64,000 nucleotides of DNA from Melieria omissa (lineage: Eukaryota > Arthropoda > Insecta > Diptera > Ulidiidae). The position numbers and the translations under genes were made by a program. Positions within the stretch are counted from its first letter, which is position 1. Each line of letters opens with the position of its first letter. Below are positions 10,021 through 20,545 of this stretch, piece by piece. Location: contig OZ020267.1 of the NCBI GenBank assembly GCA_963971225.1, forward strand, positions 9,699,574 through 9,763,573, written 5' to 3'. The notes under the pieces are model-generated. The model did not search any database. It saw only the letters and a program-made list of their open reading frames with translations, and was not told the origin of the DNA.

Positions 10021-10640
10021 CCTCCATAGTCAAGTTGGTAGCGCGCTGGCTTCTCGTACTAGAAGCCCTAGGTTCGAATCCTAGTTAGGACAGGTGAAAC
10101 GCTCATCGACTTCTATCGCTATCCACCTGAAACATGAGTCAATGGCAAAACCTTCAAGTATAAAGAGTGTTGCATACACATTTCAAAAAGGGGTGAAATA
10201 TGTGGTATCACAATGGGCCTCCCAGTGGCGCATACAGGGAGGGGTTTTGGGGTTAAATATTTTTAATTTAGTACATACATTTAATTTCTAACCTTTTTCA
10301 TTTTTTGAACCAAAGGACTTTAAAATTTGAAGGACACCATTTCGAATATTTTTTTTTAATATTTGCGGTTGTGCAATGATGAAGATATGGGTATCAAATG
10401 AAAGAAAAAATTGTCTCCTTTTAACCAAATTTTCTATTTTGAACTTGAAGGACCAAAATATGTCGGGTAGGGAAAACATACATGTTTTGGATCACAGTCT
10501 GTAAATTTGTACATCTTAATTTTATTCTATTTGAAAGTTATAAAAATGTTATCACAATTCCCCCGTGCCCCCTGAAACAGAAGCCTGCGTGCGCCACTTT
10601 GGCTTCCGAGTGCGTCTCTTACAGATTCAGCCTTACCTAT
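10021..10640 (+). mobile_element. tRNA-derived SINE (copy B), split by a hAT-like MITE
   Basis: A-box TAGTCAAGTTG (10,027-10,037) and perfect B-box GGTTCGAATCC (10,071-10,081). The body block CATCGACTTCTATCGC is followed by GAGTGTTGCATACACATTTC and GTGGTATCACAATGGGCC. A hAT-like MITE interrupts it at 10,223. The tail resumes as TGCGTCTCTTACAGATTCAGCC after 10,607, matching GTGTCTCATACAGAGGCAGCC in copy E. Confidence 0.7.
10223..10599 (+). mobile_element. hAT-like MITE, CAGTGGCGCA family (copy 1)
   Basis: 377 bp starting CAGTGGCGCATACAGG and ending CCTGCGTGCGCCACTT, an inverted repeat of about 16 bp with few mismatches. It is flanked by GGGCCTCC and TGGCTTCC, a decayed 8-bp target duplication (6 of 8), which is the hAT length. 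Small open frames inside have no transposase motif. Two shorter relatives occur at 15,166 and 52,411. Confidence 0.65.
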
Positions 10641-10884
10641 GCTATGTCCTTGTCAAGAGCCAATGTTATAAATTATCTACTTTTATCTACTTTTTTAGTT
10701 CGATGTTGGACAAAAAGTTTGATCCCTAGATATATGTAGACTGATCTGTAGACTGTAGACCTTGGGGCTTAAGAAGATTAAACACAGCATCGTTTATTTC
10801 TGAGCGCCTATGAAATATCACAACTTTTATCTGTTCAACACTTTTCAAACACCATCTTCCTGCCTACTTTTAGGCTAACGATTA

Positions 10885-11192
10885 CACCGGCCCACAAAAA
10901 AAAAAATGGTCTGTACATTTGACTAGACCCACCTATCCTTATGTATTTCGGTGCGCTGAAACCGAATCCGAGGTCAGTTTTGTCCGTACACCCTCAAAAT
11001 TTTGAGTAAATTGCAAAAAACTGCCATTATTTGCGATTTTTAGCCATTTTTTTGCAGTTTTTTGCAATTTACTCAAAATTTTGAGGGTGTACGGACCAAA
11101 CTGACCTCGGATTCGGTTTCAGCGCACCGAAATACATAAGGATAGGTGGGTCTAGTCAAATGTACAGACCACTTTTTTTTTGTGTGCCGGTG
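10885..11192. mobile_element. Foldback MITE: 308-bp near-perfect hairpin with TTA flanks
   Basis: Left arm 10,885-11,024 and right arm 11,054-11,192 are near-perfect reverse complements. Mismatches are only a few single-base differences and the A-run length. The loop is about 29 bases (11,025-11,053). The ends read CACCGGC and GCCGGTG. Both flanks are TTA (10,882-10,884 and 11,193-11,195), a 3-bp duplication of the TWA type used by PIF/Harbinger elements. No protein is encoded. The superfamily is inferred from the duplication only. Confidence 0.7.
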
Positions 11193-11518
11193 TTATTTTG
11201 CTAACTAATTTCAGCAACTTTAAACTCCACCAACTCTGACATACTTTTAGGACATAAAATCTGTCATTCACTTGGAAATTAATTTTAAATTTATTACAAA
11301 AATTTATGGCAAACTTAAAGTGCATAAGTTTGTATGAAAAAGTTGAAAAAATGCCGCTTGAAAAGTAAGCAACACAATCATAAAGACATTGAGAGAGAGA
11401 GAGACAGTGGACGAGTATATTGCACGACTGTAATTTGCTTTTGAATATTTTATGAGTGTTTTTGTACGCAGTCAAATTTCGACGGCGCATTGCATGCAAC
11501 AGTAAATTGCATTTGCAA

Positions 11519-11519
11519 T

Positions 11520-11563
<44 letters not shown>

Positions 11564-11564
11564 A
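11519..11564. repeat. (CAA)n microsatellite
   Basis: About 15 uninterrupted CAA units, then a short A-run. The asparagine-rich and cysteine-rich frames across it are products of the repeat. Confidence 0.95.
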
Positions 11565-11599
11565 AAACACAATAATATAACAACAATAAGAAGCACACA

Positions 11600-13230
11600 T
11601 ACCTGTCAATTCGCATTGTCCTTTGAGTTCGGTCGGGCTACGGCGGCAGGATATCAGATTGAAGTGCCAGCCACACACATTCCTACATACAAACACACAC
11701 ATACACGAAACTCTAAAATAAAGCCAAACGGTAAAATAAAGCCAAATATGATGTGTGTTATCGAATGTTGCATTGAGTGGGAGTGCGGCTGCGACGACGA
11801 AGAAAAAACAAACGAATAAAACTTTACAATTCAATTTCGAAAAGCGTCCAGCAGCGGCAACGGTGGCGTCAGTGCAATTCAATGCTGCCGCTGCCGCTGC
11901 CGTTGCGCGTTTGTGTTGAGTTAAGCAGATTTGCGAGCGCTTTTGTTTTGCTCAGGCGCCTTTGCTGCTGCGGCCATGGCAACTACAACAACAACAACCA
12001 CAGGTTGACTGCAATTGCACTCGTACTCGCCGCATTGGTGGATCCTTTGCCAACATGGAAAATTGTATTGAATTTATAAATATTTAATTCTATTCAAAAT
12101 GCATGCAATTTCACGGCACAAGTGAAAGAAAAAAAACGCCACACCAGCACAACAACAAAAATGCACAATACAAGTAGTTTGCAGCATGCAACAGACTTTC
12201 AATTCTGCTACTTGTGTGTGTGTGTGTTTTTGTTGCTCCGTCGTCTTTCAGTCTGGCTGCCTGTGTTGCTTCCACTTTCGTTTCAATGCTTTTCGTGCGC
12301 TATTTTTGTGCACATTTGTTTCTGTAAACTTTTCTGCATCGCTGCCATTGTCCGTTGTTGTAGTCGGCGTCATCGGCTCTGGCATTATCCTGCAATAAGC
12401 AAAATACATTTGGTCCTTATTAAACTTGCTCATTGCATATTTGATTTGAAGCGCACTGTGACTGTCTGTCTGTCTGTGCTTCTTAGCCGCCTCCACAGCC
12501 ACTTTCGTTAGCGTTAAGTTATTATATTTTCGTTTTATTCAAGCAGAAAACGTTGACGTGGTTCCTGCTCGCCTTTCGCTCCTTGTTCGATTGGCGAAAT
12601 CCTTTGAAAATTACGCTCGCACACGCCAAGGTATTTCATGATTGAAATTCCGCAAAGTTCGCTCCTCTTCTTCTTGTATTCATTTCTGTGCTTTTGCCAT
12701 TACAACTTGGCTCAAGTTTGTACACTTTTTCAGCTACAATGATGTTTACTTTAATAAGTAAATTTTTCAGGCATATGTTGCTGATGAATTCTTGAAAATT
12801 CTGCTTGTTTACTTGAAATATTTACATAATTAACCCTTTGGCCGCCAACTGTTGCCTGCTGCTTCACAACGACACTTGCGACTTTCGAAACTCAATTAGA
12901 GCGAGTCGAGTCAACTTGTGTTCCTCATTAGCCGCTGACCTCGTCAATCCTTTCGACATGGCCGCAGTGGCAAGTGACGAATGCCAACGAAGGGGTTGCG
13001 CGCTGATTTTTTAATCGCGCTATCATTGCGTGCGCCAACATCATCTGTCAACATTTTTCCCATTTTTCGACACGCTAATTATCGCCCGAACGCCATAGGG
13101 GGTTAGGGTGCGTTCGCACTTAATTAGAAAAGCGTAAAATTTTCAAGTCAATTGGTGAAGCGTGCGGACGCTCGTCAGTTGTAGAGCGTTTTTCTCCTAA
13201 TACAATTTTTTTTGTTTACTAATCGTTGGC
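11600..13230. other. Unique GC-richer stretch, no firm gene
   Basis: Contains several overlapping short frames on both strands and a (TG)n patch at 12,213-12,228. Its only splice-pair candidate is at 12,547-12,630. No protein family motif is seen. Confidence 0.35.
12547..12630 (+). CDS. Weak candidate exon, 84 bp
   Basis: The acceptor (TTTCGTTTTATTCAAGCAG) is reasonable; the donor (CAAG|GTATTT) is sub-optimal. The enclosed 84 bp equals 28 codons, open in phase 0: K-T-L-T-W-F-L-L-A-F-R-S-L-F-D-W-R-N and so on. Phase 0 matches the exit phase of the candidate exon at 7605-7701. An open frame of this length has roughly a one-in-four chance by itself, so the support is slight. Confidence 0.13.
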
Positions 13231-13860
13231 ATCTTAACCCTTTAACGTTGGGATACCGGGTGTAAAGTGCATTTTTCATTATTATCATTATAATTTTTTT
13301 TTTGTGTGTGTATGTTTTCATTACTTGTGCCAACAAATCACCACTTTCATCTAATCATTTGCCCCATGGGCAAATTTTTTTTAAGCTTGATTGATGAATT
13401 TGTGATTTTGATATTTCACTCAGTGCAACAGATGGCACTGAATTTGCATTGGAATATTTTTGTTTTATTTTGTTCTTTTTGGATTTTTCGTATTTTTAGT
13501 TTTTTGCATTTTTTGTATTCCCTTTTTGGCTTTGTTTTTTGATATTCGCTCGCTGAATTTTTGGCTAATGATGTGGATTTTTAATTTGGAAGCATCAAGT
13601 TTAAATCTTCTGCTTCGAAATGCTTTAGTTTTCTTGGAAGCCATCATTAATCTTTGAGTCGGAAGTGCCAGATGTGTGAAATTCCATAAAAAATCGCATA
13701 ATTTCATGAAAGAAAATCATGTGGCTGTGTGTTATTTCGAAAGTGGAGATTAAAAGTTGCTGGACACTTCTTGAAGACGAACTTTGTGGAACTAATTAAG
13801 TGTTTGTTTAGTCATCGAAGGGTTAATTTTTTGTCTGTCTTCGAGCAATCTTTTTAATCT
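13231..13860. other. T-rich DNA, no gene seen
   Basis: Low-complexity T-rich sequence. TTAACCC at 13,234 and GGGTTAA at 13,820 face each other 585 bp apart, but the shared end is only about five bases. See the rejected list. Confidence 0.35.
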
Positions 13861-15050
13861 TTTCATTGACTTGACCTCAAAGACTGTCAGTGAGTCCAGT
13901 ATCCAAGAGGAATTTTAGTATGTTTCCTAAAAATTATTGATGGGGATAGTGCACTGCGACCTAGTAGATCTATTGTGCCCCCTTCTTGGACCTCAAAGAC
14001 TGTCAGTGAGTCCAGTATCCAAGAGGAATTTTAGTATGTTTCCTAAACCTCTGGATACCCAGTTTGCACCCGATATGAGATGGTCTCCCAGGTGCTTCTT
14101 TCTCTTATGCATGAGTACAGAGCATTTTCCTAGTATATGTATTGCAGTCTCGTTTTCCTGCAAGCAGATCTGCAATACTCGTTTTCACGGATTCCTGGTT
14201 TAGTTAGATCATAGTTCAATCCACAATGCCTTGTAAGCATTTCCGTGATAATCCTAAGATTATTTTTTTGATAAGGTCTTACATTCCTCTAATCGTTTTC
14301 TATTATAGGATCCGATAACCAGCTTCGAATGCTCTAGACCTGGTTGATTTTCCCAGTATTGATTCCTTCTAGTTGTCTCGTCCTTTCTCAATAGGATGGA
14401 GGAAGCTCCTTTTCCCAACCCACAAAAAGGTTCTGGGCCGACAAAGGGTGTGGAAGCTCCCCTACTTGCCTTTTCGTCAGCCCGTTCGTTCCCTTCAATG
14501 CCCGTGTGGCCCGGAACCCAAGGTACCCAGACCTTGTTGTAACGGCCAAGTTCATTCAGCTTCTCAAGGCACTCCAATACCAGTTTCGAGGACAACTGGT
14601 AGGATCTAAGAGCCTTGATTGCCGCTTGGTTATTAGAAAGGATGGTAATCTTCTGGTTCCGGTTTCAATGGCGTATATTTCCGAAGATAGTGGTGTACTT
14701 TCCCGTAGGTTCTGAGTATCTTATCCTCGGCCCATAAACTCTTATCCCGGTGCCTTACTCCGTTAAGGAGCCATCTGTGTACCCGGATATCATGTGCTGG
14801 TCCATCGGATATGTTTCCGATAAACCTACCCATTTCCTTTTGTTACTAAGTTCAGTTTTGAACCGTTTGACAAAGCTGAACTTCGGTGAGATTGTGTCCC
14901 TCGGTATTGCAATTTCGGGATGCTGATGCGTGAGAGTATCAATCCTCTTACGACTCAGGAATCCCTCAGCCCCCATATTAACATCAGTCATCCGTATTTT
15001 TCTAAGAATTGAAAGAAAAGTACAGAATAGAGAACCAATCTCCACAAAAG
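13860..15050 (-). mobile_element. Non-LTR retrotransposon 3' end (RNase H), copy R2, decayed
   Basis: Minus strand. About 14,800-14,630 and 14,595-14,260 carry RNase H remnants, including V-P-W-V-P-G-H-T-G-I-E-G-N-E-R-A-D-E-K-A, the C-terminal RNase H block. At 14,175-13,993 the terminal motif C-x-Q-E-N-E-T-A-I-H-x4-C is recognisable. The 3' UTR block (GGGGGCACAATAG then CTACTAGGTCGCA) is shared with copy R1. Several frameshifts break the frame, and the N-terminal half of the element is absent. Confidence 0.75.
13872..14047. repeat. 116-bp-period duplication at the 3' end of R2
   Basis: A 58-59 bp block beginning GACCTCAAAGACTGTCAGTG occurs at 13,872-13,930 and again at 13,989-14,047, almost unchanged. 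Between the copies lies the retrotransposon 3' UTR. It is a tandem duplication of the element's end, or a short template-switch product. Confidence 0.85.
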
Positions 15051-15165
15051 TTGTATGATTACTTAAATCAAAGACATGCTAATTATTTTTCTAAGGATTT
15101 GTAAAGAGTCTTAAGTGTCTAAGAAAGTCATATTAAAACATTGGTCGTTTTTAATGACATCGTTG

Positions 15166-15303
15166 CAGTGGAGGAAGGTTCTGAGGTTCAAACCCCCCCA
15201 AGTACAAAAATTGCTGGTGTAAAATATGATTTCAAATGGAATCGGGTTCAAAAGTTGTACACAAAACTCGCGCCCCCAAAATGAATTCTAGTGTGCGTCA
15301 CTG
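15166..15303 (-). mobile_element. hAT-like MITE, CAGTGGCGCA family (copy 2, short)
   Basis: 138 bp from CAGTGGAGGAAGG to GTGTGCGTCACTG. The flanks CATCGTTG and AATCGTTA agree at 6 of 8 positions. Its reverse complement is colinear with the copy at 52,411: GTACAACTTTTG, then CCATTT, CATATTTT and CACCA in the same order. Confidence 0.6.
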
Positions 15304-15559
15304 AATCGTTATATAACTTTTTCTGACTTGAAGACATTTAAATTGAATAAAACAGTACAACAATGGAAACTAATCTTAACAAAAGTGGAGCTTTCAGTTA
15401 ATTCAGAGACTTGTCATTAAATTTTCAAAGGATTTCAAAGCAGTTTTGTGTCCAAGAAGTTTCTTAAAAAACATTATTTCAGCATATTACCGTCAGTGTT
15501 ATGGAGGTTGTCTGCTTAAGACAGTCTGTAGCAATTAGCTGTTTCCAAAGAAAAAATTT

Positions 15560-16245
15560 ACATAATTTAATTTGGGTTCAAGTTTATGTTCATTTTCATT
15601 CCATTTTTCGGTCAATTTTTAATGGAATAGAATTTTGGAATCACGCAAACACTGCATTCTAAAAATGTTATCAATAAATAGAAATGTTGCTGTTGTTGTT
15701 TAAAAATAATAAAAATTAATTAAAAAATAAATATAGTTTAATTTGGGTTCAAGTTTCGGTCCATTTTTCTCTTCATTTTCATTCCATTTTTCGGTCCATT
15801 TTTGGAATAAATGTTTGGAATCACACACAAATTGCATTCTAAAAATGTCACCAATAAACAAAAATGTTGCTGTTGTTGTTTAAAACAAAATAAAAATTCA
15901 TTTAAAGGAAAAATTTCATTGAATTTCGGTCCATTTTCATTCTATTTTTCGGTTCATTTTCATTCCAGTTTTCGGTCCATTTTTGATGGAATAAAATTTT
16001 GGAATCACACAATCATTGCATTTTGAATATATAATCAATAAATAAAAATGTTGCTATTGTTGTTTAAAAACAATTAAAATTAATTAAAAAAAAAAAATTT
16101 AATTTAATTTGAGTTCAAGTTTCGGTCCATTTTCATTCAATTTTTCGGTCCATTTTTGATGGAATCGAATTTCGAAATCACACAAACATTGCAGTCTAAA
16201 AATGTCATCAATAAACTGTTGTTGTTGTTTTCTAAAAACAAAAAT
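15560..16245. repeat. Tandem array, about four units of 170-190 bp
   Basis: Each unit contains TTGGAATCACACAAACATTG, an AATGTTGCTGTTGTTGTTTAAAA block and one to three copies of TTCGGTCCATTTTCATTC. Units begin near 15,635, 15,808, 15,998 and 16,168. The sub-repeat CGGTCCATTTTTNATGGAAT adds a finer period. Confidence 0.8.
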
Positions 16246-18890
16246 ATACTAAATAAACCACATTGCATTGGCCTCTCTCTCCCTCTCTCTTTGACCCTCT
16301 CTTTTTCCTCTTTTTGATCATCTTCACTGCAGAAAAATGAACTTCGCTCCATAATTTTTATCAGAGTGCGGCGCTATGTGCTCTGAATGCGCAACCACAA
16401 TTGCCAAAGGATGCTGAAGTGGCACTTGAGATTGACTGCATCCCGCACCCCGCACACAGCACCGCGTGACCTCGCACATTTCCAAAAGCCTCGGAGTGGA
16501 GCACGCGCGCTACAAATAAAAACGCTGAAATGGCTTAAAATGGCTGCATTGTGCGCCGAGTGCTGCTCATGCAAAAGTGACTGACTGTATGTCTGTTGGT
16601 CTGACTGACTGACTGCGTGCGCGCTAATGTGGCACTTGGCCCCCGCCGCAAAAGTTTAGATTAAACTTTTTTGCAGCGCTCGGGGATGTGTCATTTTTCT
16701 CTGCAAATATTGCTGCTGATTTTGTTGGTTTCTTTTCTTTTTTTTAAGTTTGGTTGCTGCGAAATTTTTGGCTGACATTCGTTGCATTGTCACGGCGCCG
16801 CTGTTGGCTGAGTGACATTTTTGCATGCTGCTTGATTTAAGTTGCCATTGTTCGGCGGTGGTGTTGATGATGTTGCTGCCGCTGTCGCTCTGTGTTGCGC
16901 TGCGTCTGCGACATTTTCTATTTTTCATTTTGTAATTTTTTTTTGTGTTTCGCGCAAAAAAGTGTGTGTCCCAAGCAGACAGCCGCAGCGCATCGAAAAT
17001 GTGCACAAATTAAATTTATCTCGCAGTGAGTTTTTTTCAACGTTTTTGCCTTTTTTTCCCTGTTCACTGATAATTTTTTTCACTTTGCTTATTGCTGGTG
17101 GCTGGTGGACGTTTGATTCGTATCTCGGCTCATATTCATAATGTTCGTCGTTGTCACGTTTTGCGCGTGCAACAACTTCATATTGTCGCTGCTGGTGCAC
17201 GTTTTTTGTTTTTTTGCCGCCGTTGCGCTGTGGGTCAGGTGTGTAGGTGGGCAGCGTTTTCGTTTCGTTGATGCGGGCGTTGAAGTTATTGCTGCCGCCT
17301 TGTTGCAACATTTTGCATGTTGTCTGCATATCAGTCAGTTGTGTTGTCGCTGTGCTGTTGCACAGACACCACATGACATTCATTGTTGTTGTGTCGTCGC
17401 CACCGTCGCCGCCGCCAACAGCGTCCAGAGACATCACATCCATCGTTGTTGCCAACACCGTTGCTGTCGTTGCAGCGTGTGCCGCATTTTGTTGCTACAG
17501 CTGCATTTGATGTTTTTTTTGCTATTGTTGCAGCTGTCATCATTTGTGATGTGTTGCTGGCTGCTGGCTGGTGACGTTCGTCATCTGCACTATTTGGCGG
17601 CGTACCTTTTTGTCGCGTCACTTGGCGTGTTGTTGTGATTTTTGTTATCATTGCAGCTCAGGCCGTTGCCAGCTTTGCTTTAGCTGCCAGCAATGTTCTG
17701 TGTTGTTGCTGCTGCCAACTGGCAAATGCTGCTGGTTCTTCTCGTTTATGTCGCTCAAACTTTTTATTGTTGTTATCTGTTATTTCACTTGATAATTCAA
17801 GTTCATTGCAGACGGTCTGAGGCGGACTTTAAGTTGTGGTTTTTCGAAAAATTCTGGCAAAAGCAAGAGAATTTACAATTTCTATAAATTTGTTGTTATT
17901 TTAAGATTTTTGTATTTTGTATTTTCCAGCAAACTCTACCTGACTTTACCTTTACCCATTCTTCACTGCCTCAAGCCCTTTGAATCACCTCACGCACCAC
18001 TATCCATAAACATTCATTCTCGTTCAGCCACGCCGAGTCCCTGTGCCAGTCTCGCGCTGGCGCAATTGTGCCAGTGTCTACGTTTTAAATTAAATTACAA
18101 CAGCCGATTGCTTGTCCCAGACAGCGAAAGGACGCCGTGCAGCATGTCTGCCGCTCGCTCCTTTTGCCGCCACTCCCACGTCACTTCTGATTAGGGCCAA
18201 GCCCTCCACGCCAGCTCCCTCTATTTTCTATGCGCCGCCGTTTCATTGGCCTTTTATGAATTTCGCTTTTCTGGTCGGCGAAATGCGATTACAAATTAAA
18301 TTTTGTGTTTGCAAATTTCGCGGTGTTCTCAACGCAACGATGGATTGCTCCTTTGCGGAGCACTTAAAATTGCTGTTTTTTGTGTGATTGGGTAGAGAGG
18401 CAGAAGGAGCGACAGTTGCAGACTGTTGACCTTTACTGCTGCTACTAAATATTTGATGATTCCTTTAAGGTGTTTGAGGGACTGGCTAAGCCATTTTGAA
18501 GACATTAAATTTGTACAAATATTAATAAATATTAAATGTCAAAATATTTCTTTAATTATAAATGTATTTTTAATTAAAACATTTTTTCTAAGAGTTGAAA
18601 TGAAAATTGTTGTCAAAGTAGATCGTAAATGCATAATAATTGCAGATTTTTTCAGTAATTTGAGTACATTGCCTTTCAGACTAAGTTAACATGAAAAAAT
18701 ATCTTCAAATTTATTGATTGATGCAATTTTGGAAATTGAGAGATCTTAACTACGAGAATCAGAAATCTTCTTAGGTTCTGAAAGAACTCTCTCACAATAG
18801 GAGCGTTCACGGTATAATTAGATCTACAGGGACAAATGACGAATACGTCGTTAGTAGTCGTCGTTGATGGGTGACCCAAGAAAGAATGGT
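16246..18890. other. GC-richer unique region with overlapping ORFs, no proven gene
   Basis: The region has long mutually overlapping frames on both strands. The best true-ATG frame is on the minus strand, 17,443-16,925, 172 codons, with a hydrophilic K/D/E/N/Q-rich middle; the plus strand has a cysteine-rich frame at 17,141-17,638. Both follow the TTG/CAA-rich composition, have no domain I recognise and no promoter or poly(A) signal that stands out. The region could be a conserved regulatory block. Confidence 0.3.
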
Positions 18891-18891
18891 A

Positions 18892-19645
18892 TCAGGTGTA
18901 CAACTTTGCTTCCGCCGTTTTTTTTTCCAAAATTAAAAGCTTTATTGCGAAAAAGTGCTTACAGATGTATTATTCAAAGTATTGTCCGTCGCTAGCGACA
19001 ACTTTCTCCCATCTTTCCGGCAATTTTCGGATCCCGGCTCGAAAAAAGGAGTCCTCTTTTGACGCTATCCATGAAGCAATCAATTTTTCCAATTCTTCGA
19101 AGGATTGAAAATGTTGATCTGCCAGGCCGTGTGCCATCGAACGGAATAGGTGGAAGTCAGAAGGGGCGACATCTGGGGAATACGGCGGGTGGGGCAAGAC
19201 TTCCCATTTCAGCGTTTCCAGGTACTTTTTGACCACTTTTGCGACGTGAGGCCGAGTATTGTCGTGTTGCAGGATGACTCACCATTTTCACTCACCACGA
19301 AATCACCATTTTTAAAACGTTGAAACCACTCCCGACACGTTCTTTCACTCAGAGCAGCATCACCGTAAGTTTCTGAGAGCATTCGATGCGCTTCAGCTGC
19401 ATTTTTTTTTCGAATTGTAACAGAAAAGTAAAACTTCCCGCAAATGGCGAGAATTGGGCACATAAACGGACATTTTCGAGCGTGAATAATACGAAAACAA
19501 GAACAACTGTCACTGAAACGGGGATGACAATTCGTTAGGCACTGTCCACACTCACTTTAAAGGCATTACCATCTATGTATTTCAACCAGCCTCAGCCGGT
19601 ACAGCCACCTATCGGAAAACGGCGGAAGCAAAGTTGTACACCTGA
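18892..19645 (-). mobile_element. Internally deleted mariner with intact ends
   Basis: Both ends are identical over about 30 bp (TCAGGTGTACAACTTTGC...), flanked by TA at 18,890 and 19,646 as expected for Tc1/mariner. The transposase is on the minus strand. The N-terminal part, about 19,463-19,280, includes R-T-C-R-E-W-F-Q-R-F-K-N-G-D-F, the DNA-binding domain end. After a junction near 19,277 the C-terminal part resumes with L-Q-H-D-N-T-R-P-H and P-P-Y-S-P-D-V-A-P-S-D-F-H. The second and third catalytic aspartates and their 34-residue spacing are therefore kept. The segment with the first aspartate, about 500 bp, is lost. Usual length is about 1.3 kb. Confidence 0.92.
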
Positions 19646-19944
19646 TAATGTTGTAAGATATGAAGGAGGAGGAGGAATGGCATCAGAAAGCTTTAGAGAA
19701 TGAAGACCATTAAATATTTTTCCAATATCTAAGGATTTTTTCAATATCTAAGTATTTTTTCATTAAGTTTACAGTGGGAGATATAATATGGATTCCAGAC
19801 AAAATACGCATACTTTAGATTTACCGTAGGAACACAATTGGAGCGTATGAGCGTATTTACGTTCGACGTATTGCGTTGTCAAATTAAATTTCATATATTT
19901 CTATGAAAGCGCTATCGAGGCCGACTTTCTGAACACAACTTCAC
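19646..19944. other. No gene seen
   Basis: Short unique stretch with a small duplicated TCTAAGGATTTTTTCAATA block at about 19,725-19,760. Confidence 0.4.
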
Positions 19945-20545
19945 CTTTGAAAACCTTATGATAAAAACAATTAATTGTTGAAACTTATAAAATGACATCA
20001 ACTAATTGTTGAAAACTATATATTGGCACAAATTAATTGATGAGAACTATACAATTATAAAAAAATCATTGATAAAACTACATAATGGCACCGACTAATT
20101 GGTGAAAACTCTCTATTGACACCAATTAATTGGTAAAATCTTTGTAACTACACCTAGTTGTCAATGAAAATTGTATAATAAAAACAATTAATTGTTAAAA
20201 TTATATAATGACTTAAATTAATTGATAAAAACTCTATAGATACACTAATTAATTGATTACAACTATATCACGATAAGAAATATTTGGTAAAAACTTTATA
20301 ATGGCACCAACTTATTGATGAAAACTCTATATTTACACAAATTAAATGGTGAAAACTCGGTACTGGCACTTAATTTTTAATGAAAACTTTATAATGAAAA
20401 CAATTAGCTGGTCAAAACTATATAATGACACCAATTAATTGATAAAAACTGTATATTTCTGCTAATTAATTGATTAATTATATATAATAAGATCAATAAT
20501 TTGGTGAAAACTATACAAAAGGTACAACTTATTGATTACATGTAA
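19945..20545. repeat. AT-rich tandem array with AATTAATTG core, period about 30/60 bp
   Basis: Roughly 18 degenerate units carry CCAATTAATTG and GAAAACTATATAATGACA in alternation. The AATTAATT palindrome recurs in most units. No coding potential. Confidence 0.85.

Noticed and set aside
11598..11610. Minus-strand GACAG|GTATGT as a ratcheting point
   Set aside because: No pyrimidine tract or branch point precedes it on the minus strand.
11472..11882. Poly-Val/Cys or poly-Asn proteins across (CAA)n runs
   Set aside because: Frames exist only because a trinucleotide run has no stops. Both strands give open frames.
13234..13826. TTAACCC and GGGTTAA facing each other as another piggyBac-like element
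   Set aside because: The terminal match is only about five bases (CCCTT), and the interior has no palindrome or second copy.
17141..17638. 165-codon plus frame rich in Cys, Val and Leu
   Set aside because: Its composition is what TTG/TGC-rich DNA gives in that frame. It overlaps the minus-strand frame and has no family motif.
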